NCBI GenBank assembly: GCA_937926355.1 | Contig: CALAZP010000278.1 | Span: 6,379-70,378 of the forward strand | Direction: 5' to 3' | Source of the DNA: an uncultured Saprospirales bacterium | Lineage (GTDB): Bacteria > Bacteroidota > Bacteroidia > Chitinophagales > Saprospiraceae | Length of the DNA stretch: 64,000 bases | Shown: piece by piece, positions 44,475-53,183 of the stretch | Layout of the letters: the number at the start of each line of letters is the position of its first letter | Numbering within the stretch: the first letter of the stretch is position 1 | Made by a program: the position numbers and the translations under genes | Notes under the pieces: generated by a model | The model's database searches: none | Told to the model about the DNA's origin: nothing | The model's input: only the letters and a program-made list of their open reading frames with translations

Positions 44475-45575
44475 ATGAGTAGAATTAAATCTCACAGTCA
44501 GTTTTTGCTTGAAAGAGACCTTTCTCAGGAGGTTGACCAGGTTATTCTTGCTGAAATGCTCCTCGAGTATTACAACATCAGTGAAGGCAAGGCTTTGGAT
44601 ACTTTGAAAAACAGTGTTTCAAAAGCTTTGTTAGGGCCCTTTTCTAGATTGTCTGTTATTGACACCATAAGGAAGGGTAATTTAGATATACAAAAGGAAA
44701 TCATAACTAAGGAATATGACTTAGAGGATGAGATACTTGACCTGGAAGGCAAGATAGATGAACTTAGAGGCAAAGGTGCATCTAGGAACGAGATTGCTAG
44801 GATACGTACCCAGATCGAGAGAAAGAACAAGGAATTCCGATCGTTTGTTAAGATGAAAAGAGAACAAATGAACAAGGGAATGAAACTCCTCGAAAAAACA
44901 ATTGGTAAAAACCCAAGAAGGAAAGAATACTACGAAGCTGGCTTTATAGATGATAAGTACGAACTTGCTAAATTTGAATATGAACTTGCCAAGAAAAAAT
45001 CTAGTGATGAGTCGGTGGTTAAAAAGCTAAAAGATGATTTAGATGCAACCTCAAAGAAAGCGGAAGCTTTTGTTTCTAAAACTAAAGAATCTTCAAAAAA
45101 AGGTGCTTCTATTAAGGACCAAGATTTAGGCGATCTTTCTCAGATTAGAAAAAATGTGGGAACAAAAGATCTTAGTGTTGTTGTTTCCCTTAGGGAAAAG
45201 TCAAAAAAGAAAATAAGCGAGATCAAATCACAAATGGCTAAGGTTCTTTCTGAAATGAAGTCGTTTATGGCTAAGTCCCCAAGCTACGATGAGGTTAAAA
45301 AATCGGGAAAGATATCTAACGGTATAAAGGATTTAGAGGAAAAGGCTAACGAGCTGGATTCTTTGGAAAATTTGGTTTCTGTATATGGTGAAGTTATTAG
45401 CAATAAAGGTAAGGACCTTTCCAAAGAATCTTCATTAACAGCTCTTTTCTCTAAAATTAATAACGCTATTAATGACGGGAATGATGCTGGGTCTGGTGTT
45501 ACTAAGGAAGTAATAGACCTTAAGACTGATATTAATCTAAAAGAGATTGGTAAACTATTAAAAAAACTATCCTAA
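44475..45575 (+). CDS. coiled-coil putative internal head protein 1
   Basis: 366 residues, Lys/Glu/Ser-rich and almost fully helical (LEDEILDLEGKIDELRGKG, KMKREQMNKGMKLLEK). The N-terminus MSRIKSHSQFLLERDLSQ resembles T4 internal-protein capsid-targeting sequences (MKTYQEFIAE), with LLE as a possible cleavage point. Position downstream of the capsid gene in a late unit supports an internal or core protein. No enzymatic motif seen. Confidence 0.55.
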   Translation: MSRIKSHSQFLLERDLSQEVDQVILAEMLLEYYNISEGKALDTLKNSVSKALLGPFSRLSVIDTIRKGNLDIQKEIITKEYDLEDEILDLEGKIDELRGKGASRNEIARIRTQIERKNKEFRSFVKMKREQMNKGMKLLEKTIGKNPRRKEYYEAGFIDDKYELAKFEYELAKKKSSDESVVKKLKDDLDATSKKAEAFVSKTKESSKKGASIKDQDLGDLSQIRKNVGTKDLSVVVSLREKSKKKISEIKSQMAKVLSEMKSFMAKSPSYDEVKKSGKISNGIKDLEEKANELDSLENLVSVYGEVISNKGKDLSKESSLTALFSKINNAINDGNDAGSGVTKEVIDLKTDINLKEIGKLLKKLS

Positions 45576-45576
45576 A

Positions 45577-46470
45577 ATGCTTTTAAGTTTTAAAGAGTGG
45601 GAATCTCAAAATATCAATGAAAAAGACAGTGGCCTAGATAAGATCATCAATTGGCTGAGTTCCAATTTCGGTGGAAGCATATCTAAGATAGATGCTTTGC
45701 TTTCTGACATTAATTCCATTGAAACAAAATACTCTAAAGAATGGAATGATATCCAAACTGATATAGATGCATTAGAAGTTAAAAAAGCACAGACTAAAAG
45801 CGATCCTGCTGAAGCTAAAAAGCTTGAAAGAATGATCGATCGAAATCAAAAACTTCTTACAGCATTAGGCAAGAAAAGAAAAGCTGACATTGATAAGATT
45901 GATTCTAAGGTTGAAAAGATTACTAAGGGTAAGCAAAGACTTATTTCCTATTGGAATTTGAAAAAGGCTGAACTTGAAGCTGATTTAGCTGAAAAGCTAT
46001 ATAAAATGGCAAAAGACCTTACTGACGAATCTATTGCTGACGACCTCTATGACAAGTATAAGAAAGCAGCTTTGGATGCTAAGAAAAAAGATGAGAAGTT
46101 CAGGGAGAAATTTGGTAAGCTAGATCTTGCCAAGCCATCTACTTTAAAGTCTGATACGGAGAATAGGGTAATTACTAATGCTAATTTTTCCATGGATCCT
46201 ATCTTTTCTATGAATGCTCCACAGTTTACAAAATTTGTGCAGGATTTAGAGAAGAGTCAGGTTGGTGCATTGATTAAAGCTATGCAATCCGAAAGAAATG
46301 AAAGGTATGCTACTCTCGATACCGAGAGGGATAGACTCGAAGCTCAGGCTAAAAAGAAAGGATTATCTGCGGATAGCGTTAAAAAAGACATGTCTGATTT
46401 GAGGGAAACCCTCATGAGGCAGATAAGAGATTTAAGAACTAAAATAACAATTGCAAGAAGATATGCCTAA
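45577..46470 (+). CDS. coiled-coil putative internal head protein 2
   Basis: 297 residues, one base after the previous stop. The start MLLSFKEWESQNINEKDSG has the targeting-like pattern SFKEW...INE. The rest is highly charged coiled coil (EAKKLERMIDRNQKLLTALG, FREKFGKLDLAKPSTL). Composition matches the preceding protein, so they may be paralogous core or internal proteins. No enzymatic motif. Confidence 0.55.
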   Translation: MLLSFKEWESQNINEKDSGLDKIINWLSSNFGGSISKIDALLSDINSIETKYSKEWNDIQTDIDALEVKKAQTKSDPAEAKKLERMIDRNQKLLTALGKKRKADIDKIDSKVEKITKGKQRLISYWNLKKAELEADLAEKLYKMAKDLTDESIADDLYDKYKKAALDAKKKDEKFREKFGKLDLAKPSTLKSDTENRVITNANFSMDPIFSMNAPQFTKFVQDLEKSQVGALIKAMQSERNERYATLDTERDRLEAQAKKKGLSADSVKKDMSDLRETLMRQIRDLRTKITIARRYA

Positions 46471-46732
46471 ACACATTAAGAAACTTGGTGAATTCCCAAT
46501 TTTTGAGGGGGTTAATGAAGACCTGGTTAAGGCCAAGGCAGATGTTAATGCTAAACAAGCAGAGATAGCTGATGAAATAGCTAAACAGAAGGAAACAACG
46601 GATCTCAAGGAAAAAGCAGCTAGCATAAGGAACCAAGCAAGACTAGTAGGCCAAATGCCAGCACTTTTAAATGCTTTAGCTAATGCTATGGATGCAAAAG
46701 CTGATTCAGGTGATACAACAAATATTTACTAA
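46463..46732 (+). CDS. small putative internal head protein
   Basis: 89 residues from ATG 46463, overlapping the previous stop by 8 bases. The start MPKHIKKLGEFPIFEGVNED again has IKxxxxF...VNE. Then a Lys/Ala/Glu helix (AKADVNAKQAEIADEIAKQ) and a hydrophobic helix (MPALLNALANAM). Looks like a small packaged or core protein. Confidence 0.55.
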   Translation: MPKHIKKLGEFPIFEGVNEDLVKAKADVNAKQAEIADEIAKQKETTDLKEKAASIRNQARLVGQMPALLNALANAMDAKADSGDTTNIY

Positions 46733-46735
46733 AGG

Positions 46736-49120
46736 ATGTCAAACAATTATCTCAGAAATAACCCGGTAGCAAATCAATTATCCATAGATACGTTCAAGCT
46801 CTACGAGAACAAGGATGTTGACGATGCATTAAAAATATCAATCGACACACTTTTAGCAGCATGCAAAAAGATTATATTTGACCTTGCTTCTGATCGGAAC
46901 AGGACCTATGAATCTTTTGCGAAGAAAATAGAATCCATTGGTGATACTTCTACTGTCAAGGGATTAATTGCTAACATTAAAGATGTTTGTGAGGATACTG
47001 AATTACACGATCCGGTTCTTGCCCCGCTTAAGAAGGCTTATCTTGACTCCATTGACATGATAGGCGATGCTATAAAGAGAATGATAGAGCTTGATCCTTC
47101 CCTAGAATCAAAAGCTATCCAGAACTTCAAATCTGCTGGAAAAAAACTTGTAGAGAGCGTAAAAAGAACAGCAGATGAATACCAAGAAAAACTTAACGAG
47201 TCTAACGAAATCGGGGTACCTGGTAGAGTTCATAGATTAAAGAAAATTTTAGTCAATCATATTGTAGACTCCAAGGGAAAGGATGCAAAATCTGGATATG
47301 GAAGAGATTGGCATAGGCTGTTTACTACTCTAGCACAAAAGCTTTCTTCTATTAATAGTACTAAAGCTACTTTCTCTGATAATGACAGAAAGAACCTTTC
47401 AGAACTCGAAAAGAAAACTGACAATCTCTCCCAAGAATACGCTCAGTATAAAGTTAGAGCGGTAGAGTCTTTAATGGGAAAACTCATGAAGGACGATGAC
47501 TTGGAATCCAAGTTTGCTGATTTCTTTGAGATGATGACGAATGCGCTAGATAAGGTTACCAAAGCCAATACTGAAGAAGGAATTATAGAAGTAAAGGTAA
47601 GGGAAGACTTGGATGACAAGGAAACAAAAATGAACGATAGGGTATTTCCCTTAAAAATTGGAGACAGAGACAATGATACTAAACTAAAGGGATCTGGTCT
47701 TATTTCTGCTATCCAAAAAGCTCTTATGGATGCTTTTGTTCCTATTAAGAATTTAATGGACCCTAGAGGTGGAGCTAACGGTAAGTATGAAACTGCAACT
47801 GAGGTTGCTGTAAAGTCTATACAATCTACCCTGGGTAATAAGGATGTAAGCGGTAAATTGGATAAACCTTTGCTTGACATAATTCTTAAATTGGATCAGG
47901 TGTCAAAAGAGAACAAAGATTCTATTAAAGATGCTATTAGCCAACTTAGAGGTTCTTATTCCTCTGTAAGGGAATCCAGCAATGCTTTGTCAGCAGCGGA
48001 TTTCATGAGGCTGATGGAGGCAATGACTTACATTGACCCAAATGAGATTGAAATAAGCATCAAAAACTATAGCCAGGAATTGGACGAAGATAACGATGCA
48101 ATAGCAGAACCTACAACTTCCGATTATTCAATGGCTGAGGCTCTCGCCAAGCTTTTGAGAACCAAAGACTATAATAAGAATGCCGAAGCTGAGGATTTCT
48201 TAAAAGAAGATGGAACTTTGAAGGGATCTTGCCCTCATGAGTATATTGATTGTTGGACAAAGGCGGTTTCGGGAGATAAACCGGTTTCTTTCTTTGTAAT
48301 GGTAGACGATAACGATAATTGCTCACTTTACCCAACCAAGAGAATTTCCGGAAGCGTGAATAAGCCTTGTAATTGGAAAAGATATAAAGCTATTGCTGGT
48401 GATGATATTGATGACGTCCACAAATTTGGAAACTGGTATACTTCTTATTGGAAAAACTTCGGGGGAGTTGGGTCTGATATAAAGGCTAAAGTTTTGGATG
48501 AAGTGATGTCTTCCAATTGTAAATTAGCAAAGGAAGAAGGGTTAAGTGATGTTGCTGCTATTTATGAGGAGTTAGAAAGTGCATTTGTTCCAAATAAGGA
48601 AGAGATTTCCGGTGGATATATTAGACCTAGTTCGATGAGATCATTGGCATCTAGCATAAAGGGAATGGTTGGCAACGATGGTATATCCAATCTTAATCCA
48701 GGGGAGCTCAGATCCCTTTACAATACTGTAATTGTTTGTTCACCCTTGATTACCTATAATAGAGATAAAGATGAATGGGTCCCGGCAATAAAAATGCTGT
48801 GCAACTCACTCGATATTACGGAGGATGAGCTTATATCAGGCATTAGAAAGAATGGATCTCTCGGAAAGAGAGGTAAAATGTCAACGGAGAAGATAGCTTT
48901 GTTTGATACAAATTCTGGTGACAACGAAATACTAAAATCTACGATTATTGGAAGCACAGAGGATCCGGAGAAGGTTAATGTCATGAAGGAAAGCCTTGGG
49001 AAAGTTAGTCCGATCATCAAGAGCCTTTCAAAACACTGCAAGAGAATTGGGGTGGATGTGATTGACGACATCACTCCAGATATTTCAGACTCCACGATCG
49101 TTATTACTAAGGAGGGATAA
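46736..49120 (+). CDS. 794-residue putative virion protein with a peptidoglycan-binding-like segment
   Basis: Starts 3 bases after the previous gene. It is largely helical. Residues about 310-400 (FPLKIGDRDNDTKLKGS, LISAIQKALMDAF, GKYETATEVAVKSIQSTL, KDVSGKLDKPLLDIIL) have the order of a peptidoglycan-binding type 1 domain: LxxGxxD..V..LQ..L.......G.yG..T..AV..fQ......G.. The C-terminal half has several Cys and Trp and no motif I recognise. The cluster suggests a packaged or structural head protein. The peptidoglycan link is inference. Confidence 0.5.
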   Translation: MSNNYLRNNPVANQLSIDTFKLYENKDVDDALKISIDTLLAACKKIIFDLASDRNRTYESFAKKIESIGDTSTVKGLIANIKDVCEDTELHDPVLAPLKKAYLDSIDMIGDAIKRMIELDPSLESKAIQNFKSAGKKLVESVKRTADEYQEKLNESNEIGVPGRVHRLKKILVNHIVDSKGKDAKSGYGRDWHRLFTTLAQKLSSINSTKATFSDNDRKNLSELEKKTDNLSQEYAQYKVRAVESLMGKLMKDDDLESKFADFFEMMTNALDKVTKANTEEGIIEVKVREDLDDKETKMNDRVFPLKIGDRDNDTKLKGSGLISAIQKALMDAFVPIKNLMDPRGGANGKYETATEVAVKSIQSTLGNKDVSGKLDKPLLDIILKLDQVSKENKDSIKDAISQLRGSYSSVRESSNALSAADFMRLMEAMTYIDPNEIEISIKNYSQELDEDNDAIAEPTTSDYSMAEALAKLLRTKDYNKNAEAEDFLKEDGTLKGSCPHEYIDCWTKAVSGDKPVSFFVMVDDNDNCSLYPTKRISGSVNKPCNWKRYKAIAGDDIDDVHKFGNWYTSYWKNFGGVGSDIKAKVLDEVMSSNCKLAKEEGLSDVAAIYEELESAFVPNKEEISGGYIRPSSMRSLASSIKGMVGNDGISNLNPGELRSLYNTVIVCSPLITYNRDKDEWVPAIKMLCNSLDITEDELISGIRKNGSLGKRGKMSTEKIALFDTNSGDNEILKSTIIGSTEDPEKVNVMKESLGKVSPIIKSLSKHCKRIGVDVIDDITPDISDSTIVITKEG

Positions 49121-49144
49121 GCTAGAAACTTATCCCCTCTTTTT
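49109..49144 (+). terminator. intrinsic terminator overlapping a stop codon
   Basis: AAGGAGGGATAAG pairs with CTTATCCCCTCTT (8-bp perfect inner stem, then one mismatch, then four pairs including a wobble) with a 7-base loop and a T run. The TAA stop of the 794-residue gene is inside the 5' arm. Confidence 0.75.
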
Positions 49145-49172
49145 CCATATAATTCACTGAAATATTATCCAC

Positions 49173-50108
49173 GTGGATCGAAGCTTTAAGTTTTATTTTC
49201 TGACCTTTTGTAGTATAGGACCTCCCCATGACTCGGGAAATGACTTAAGTAGCAATATCTCTAACCTTAAGTCCCTACTTTCACCATACTTCGATGATAT
49301 TATTGTTTACAGTCCATCTTCATTAAAAGATTGTGAAGGAAGCGAAGATTTTTGTAATGTCCTGGATGGATTTTTCCCATTAAATCCTGGCATAAACTCT
49401 AATGGCTGTGGTGATTTCAAGTCTTTTATTATAGACAGAACTCTGTCCCAGATGGAAGAAAATGACATACTTTTCTACCATGACTGTAACTTTCAAAAAT
49501 ATCCACAGTATTGGCAGACGGATTGGGAGTTTATTAGAGAGTCAACAGATCTTTTATTGAGTGAAAATAAGTCCGATATTTTTATCCCCTTTGAAAGCGA
49601 AGTGTTTGGCGAAATCCCAAAGGTCAGGTTGCACGGAAAAAGATATACAACTGATGCAATTATAAATGATCCGATGGAATCTGATATAGTCTCCAGGTGT
49701 TGGGAGATAGCTTCGAATAGAATGATTATAAGGAATAGCCAATTCTCCAGGGATTTCTTTGCTGAGTATAAAAAGCTTTGTGAAAGAAAGGATCTACTAA
49801 TGAAATATCCAAACCCTGATCCATATCCACAGTTTACTCATAGTTGTCCTGAACAGCATGTTCTAAATTGCTTAATCTACAAATACATTTTAGACGGAAA
49901 GCTCGATCCTAGTTTTCCCAAGTTTTCTTTCCCGAATAGAAAATTTGTCTTAAATTCCGACGTTGAAGTAAGAGTAAACCATGAATTGTCGAAATATATG
50001 CAAACTAAGTCAATAAAAGAGTTTGAAAGAAGAAAATCAATTAATGGGATCAAAGATCAAGATATTCGAGGGACCAAGGAATTCAGGCAAGACCTTTTTA
50101 GCACGTAA
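49173..50108 (+). CDS. putative glycosyltransferase-like protein
   Basis: 311 residues from GTG 49173. The N-terminus FYFLTFCSIGPPHDSG followed by YFDDIIVYSPSSLKD and MEENDILFYHDCNFQKYP looks like a nucleotide-sugar-type fold, with HDC in the position of a DxD motif. IPFESEVFGEIPKVRLHGKR and CPEQHVLNCLIYKY are consistent with an enzyme of this kind. No late box is visible. A TATAATTC string at about 49149 is upstream. Its last 22 codons overlap the kinase gene in another frame. Function inferred from fold pattern only. Confidence 0.45.
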   Translation: MDRSFKFYFLTFCSIGPPHDSGNDLSSNISNLKSLLSPYFDDIIVYSPSSLKDCEGSEDFCNVLDGFFPLNPGINSNGCGDFKSFIIDRTLSQMEENDILFYHDCNFQKYPQYWQTDWEFIRESTDLLLSENKSDIFIPFESEVFGEIPKVRLHGKRYTTDAIINDPMESDIVSRCWEIASNRMIIRNSQFSRDFFAEYKKLCERKDLLMKYPNPDPYPQFTHSCPEQHVLNCLIYKYILDGKLDPSFPKFSFPNRKFVLNSDVEVRVNHELSKYMQTKSIKEFERRKSINGIKDQDIRGTKEFRQDLFST

Positions 50109-50592
50109 GTATTCTGAGGTACACAACATTCCGATCTTTAAGTTTGACTTTGTTGGATGGTTCAACAGGCTTTCTTTGGACGATCAATCTCATGAGACCC
50201 ACAGCTTTGCTTTGGGCAAGGAATTAATGTTATTGCAATTGTGCCGGGATGGACTACTTCCTCCGTTTATATTAGATCGCGGATTTCTAACAGTTCTTAC
50301 CTGGGGAATACTTTCTGGTCGTATTACCGAAGAGGAGGCAATGAACCAATTGAAAATGATTGCGGAAGAGGGATTACTTAAAGATTGTGAAATCTATTTT
50401 GTAACCGGAGACAATCCAAACCAGGAAGATAGAAACAAGGATAACTGGGATTTTCGAGATGGTGATTCAAAGGAGCAAGAAATTATGGAAAATCTGAGAG
50501 ACTATGTTATGAATCAACCGTACAATGTTTATGTCCACCGGATATTCAACAGCTTTGATAATAAAACAGTAAACGACTTAAGTCATATCTAA
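50044..50592 (+). CDS. P-loop nucleotide kinase, dTMP-kinase-like
   Basis: 182 residues from ATG 50044, inside the end of the preceding gene (65-base overlap). P-loop EGPRNSGKT (residues 9-17), then PPFILDRGFLTVLTWG where thymidylate-type kinases have a DR motif, and a C-terminal IYFVTGDNP strand. Probably a deoxynucleotide or related small-molecule kinase. The substrate is not determinable. ATG of the amidotransferase follows its stop immediately. Confidence 0.65.
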   Translation: MGSKIKIFEGPRNSGKTFLARKYSEVHNIPIFKFDFVGWFNRLSLDDQSHETHSFALGKELMLLQLCRDGLLPPFILDRGFLTVLTWGILSGRITEEEAMNQLKMIAEEGLLKDCEIYFVTGDNPNQEDRNKDNWDFRDGDSKEQEIMENLRDYVMNQPYNVYVHRIFNSFDNKTVNDLSHI

Positions 50593-51993
50593 ATGTGCGG
50601 AATAGTAATTACAAAAACTCCAGGAGAGGAGATACCGGATACCATAAAACACCGTGGAATTGAAAAAACAGTGGTGCAAAGGAACGGACTTAATATTTGT
50701 CACCACAGGCTTCCTATCCAGACAGTGGATGGTGATGATTGGAATCAACCAATAGAGGTAGCAGACGGCATTTATTTGCTGTTTAACGGCGAGATATTCA
50801 ACTATGCCCGTGATAGGTTTGAATCTGATATCGAATATCTGACAAATCTTTTTGGCAGATACCAAGGCGGAAGTTTCGAGATGTTTTGCTCTTTGTTCAT
50901 ACCAGAAATCCAGACTTGGGACGGGTTCTGGGCAATAACAATATATGATGCAAACACTAACGATGTTATCGCTTTTACAGATCCACTTGGTCGTAAATGT
51001 CTTTATTATAATTCCATCGGAGAGATTGCTTCAGAAATCAAACCTCTCGTTTACGAGAATTCACAGATAGATGATACTTTTATCAGTACTGTGAGAAAGT
51101 GGGGATATAACACAGATGAAAGAACGTCTTATAGTGATATCAAAAGAATACTTCCCAATAACATATACAGTTTCAATTTAGATTCTCCCGAATTTAAGAA
51201 TGTGTATAGTACTTATTATAAGGGCTTTGATTTCCCAATTCAAGAATTAGTCGGTAAAAGCTACGAAGAACACATGGAGTGGCTTTGGTCTAAAATGTTT
51301 GAGTCTGTAAGAAATAGATTGGTTTCTAAGGATTACCCGATATCCCTTCTTATATCTGGCGGATTAGACTCTTCTATTATCGCATCTGTTTTAAATGAAA
51401 TTGGAGCTGATGTTAGGTGGTTTAGTATCGAAAATGGGGAGAAAGAGTTTGTAGACATACTTTCCAAAAGACTTGGTAAGGAGGTTTCTTTCTTGGATTA
51501 TAGTATGGATGAATCTATGAACGAAGAGATTTATAAAAAATGGAACGAATCACCTATAGACCTTGGTTCTGTTATACCACAATATCATTTATTTGATGCT
51601 GTTAAAAGATTTGGTGGTTATAGAATAGTCCTTTCTGGGGATGGAGCAGATGAACTTTTTGGTGGATATAAAAGAATCCACGAATATGACTCTCAAAAGT
51701 CTGATGTGTTCGACGAACTAACTTACTATCACTTACCAAGACTCGATAAGATGTCTATGGCTCATACATTGGAACTCAGGAGTCCCTTCTTAAATTTGGA
51801 CCTTGTAAGATTTGCTTTGCACTTACCCATAGAGTGGAGAACAGATAAGAAGATTCTTAAGGACACTTTTTCTCCTCTACTTCCAGACGAGATAGTAAAT
51901 CGAAAAAAGGCTCCTCTCAAAAATCCTAAGATCAAGGAGGACAAAATTGCTTATCGATATAAAGCGGTAGATCTTTTTCTGAGGAATAGATAA
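50593..51993 (+). CDS. asnB: asparagine-synthase-like glutamine amidotransferase
   Basis: 466 residues. Cys2 is the N-terminal nucleophile after Met removal (MCGIVI), with the Ntn domain marks ICHHRLPIQTVDG and LLFNGEIFNYARD. The ATP pyrophosphatase half has LLISGGLDSSIIAS (253-266), VLSGDGADELFGGYKR and RSPFLNLDL. Typical AsnB is about 550 residues, so this is trimmed. It could make asparagine or amidate another acid, such as a sugar or a base. It sits next to a kinase and glycosyltransferase-like genes. Confidence 0.88.
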   Translation: MCGIVITKTPGEEIPDTIKHRGIEKTVVQRNGLNICHHRLPIQTVDGDDWNQPIEVADGIYLLFNGEIFNYARDRFESDIEYLTNLFGRYQGGSFEMFCSLFIPEIQTWDGFWAITIYDANTNDVIAFTDPLGRKCLYYNSIGEIASEIKPLVYENSQIDDTFISTVRKWGYNTDERTSYSDIKRILPNNIYSFNLDSPEFKNVYSTYYKGFDFPIQELVGKSYEEHMEWLWSKMFESVRNRLVSKDYPISLLISGGLDSSIIASVLNEIGADVRWFSIENGEKEFVDILSKRLGKEVSFLDYSMDESMNEEIYKKWNESPIDLGSVIPQYHLFDAVKRFGGYRIVLSGDGADELFGGYKRIHEYDSQKSDVFDELTYYHLPRLDKMSMAHTLELRSPFLNLDLVRFALHLPIEWRTDKKILKDTFSPLLPDEIVNRKKAPLKNPKIKEDKIAYRYKAVDLFLRNR

Positions 51994-52008
51994 ATTAGGC
52001 TAAGGAGC

Positions 52009-52017
52009 GATATATAA
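52009..52017 (+). promoter_or_regulatory. late promoter
   Basis: GATATATAA 24 bases before ATG 52033. Confidence 0.6.
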
Positions 52018-52032
52018 AGAAAAAAGCTCCAG

Positions 52033-52713
52033 ATGGCAAATAATATTAAGTCCTTTGAAGATTTTAGATCCGACTCGGTCAACGAAAATTGGTTCAGTGA
52101 TGGCTTGAGCAGACTAATTGGATCTGCGGGAAGTGCTTTCTCCGACGTCCTTAAGGGAAAGGCCTCTGCTTACCTTTTGAATTTCTTCGGGATTGGTGAA
52201 CAGTCTATTTTCAGCAAGCTTATACAAAACTTTGTCGAGCAAATTCCAGTTGCTGATTTAACTAAAATTATCTTTGCAGGAAAGGCTAACTCAGCCTACC
52301 TTGCCCCTAAGATGGCTGATGCAACAATTGAATTCCTGACTGAAAAAGGATTGGATGGTATTGCAGAAGATCTGGGTATCGAGCCAGACGGATGGATTTA
52401 CAGAACAATCTCTGAAATGTTAGCCAACCAAGTAAGGCGGGAAAATTTTAGAGATTCCTTAGAGCAATTTTATCTTCAGGCTTTTAACGGATTTGAGGGT
52501 GCTGGTGGCGGAGAGGATTTTATGAAATCCCTTTCCCCTTCAGAAGAAAGAACAATACAAACCGGTATAGGTAAAATTGTTGATGCTGGTGGTAATGAAA
52601 TTATGGACGACAATCCAGTAGGAGATTTCATATCAGATTTTCTTTCTGGATTAGCTGGAAATGGACAATCTTTACAATCCATAGGATTAAGCTCTGGTGG
52701 AACTATACAATAA
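52033..52713 (+). CDS. putative internal head protein with targeting-like N-terminus
   Basis: 226 residues. The start MANNIKSFEDFRSDSVNENW is the clearest IKSFEDF...VNE case. The body has GKASAYLLNFFGIGEQSIFS, an amphipathic helix FVEQIPVADLTKIIF, and a Gly-rich end. Own late promoter. If cleaved after VNE, the mature protein would start NWFSDG. No enzymatic motif recognised. Confidence 0.6.
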   Translation: MANNIKSFEDFRSDSVNENWFSDGLSRLIGSAGSAFSDVLKGKASAYLLNFFGIGEQSIFSKLIQNFVEQIPVADLTKIIFAGKANSAYLAPKMADATIEFLTEKGLDGIAEDLGIEPDGWIYRTISEMLANQVRRENFRDSLEQFYLQAFNGFEGAGGGEDFMKSLSPSEERTIQTGIGKIVDAGGNEIMDDNPVGDFISDFLSGLAGNGQSLQSIGLSSGGTIQ

Positions 52714-52725
52714 AAAATTTAGATC

Positions 52726-53091
52726 ATGAATATAAATGACGTTTCGAAGAGAGAAGTTTTAGACTTCGATCAATTTAAGAAAAAGGTACACGACGAGACA
52801 TACAAGCCTTTTGCTGCTGAAAATCAAGAGGGTGGTGAAGGTAAAACTGGTTTGCATAAGATAAAAAGAGAACCTGCTTATGATTGGGTTGGTTATGCAG
52901 ATGCGGTATTTAGCCCAGAGAAAGCTGGTATCGAGATTCCTGGTTATAATGCTGATGGTGATAGAGAGTATAACATTGCTAATGCTGGCCCATCTATTGT
53001 AAATGCACCAAATTCTGCTATCTCTGGATTAGGTGAATCCGAAACCTCAGTTAATGAATCATTTTCAATTAAAAGACTAGAAGATTTCTAA
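52726..53091 (+). CDS. small hypothetical late protein
   Basis: 121 residues, 12 bases after the previous gene and ended by a terminator. The N-terminus has VLDFDQFKKKVHDE and the C-terminus ends SVNESFSIKRLEDF, a reversed placement of the NES and IKxxEDF elements seen at other proteins' N-termini. Otherwise Gly/Asn/Ala-rich and probably flexible. Likely a virion or core protein. Confidence 0.5.
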   Translation: MNINDVSKREVLDFDQFKKKVHDETYKPFAAENQEGGEGKTGLHKIKREPAYDWVGYADAVFSPEKAGIEIPGYNADGDREYNIANAGPSIVNAPNSAISGLGESETSVNESFSIKRLEDF

Positions 53092-53115
53092 AAATTATTT
53101 CTTTTACTAATATGG

Positions 53116-53149
53116 AAGACAAGTTTCTAGCGAAACTTGTCTTTTTTTG
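53116..53149 (+). terminator. intrinsic terminator
   Basis: AAGACAAGTTT/AAACTTGTCTT, an 11-bp perfect stem with a 6-base loop and T run. Confidence 0.9.
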
Positions 53150-53152
53150 TTT

Positions 53153-53161
53153 GATATAAAG
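53153..53161 (+). promoter_or_regulatory. late promoter-like box
   Basis: GATATAAAG 31 bases before ATG 53184, immediately after a terminator. Confidence 0.45.
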
Positions 53162-53183
53162 AAAACAAACATATCCTCTTATA

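Noticed and set aside
47443..47880. Minus-strand open frame of 145 codons
   Set aside because: It is the antisense of a helical, Lys/Glu/Ser-rich gene. The translation is Ser/Leu/Phe low-complexity with no promoter or ribosome site.
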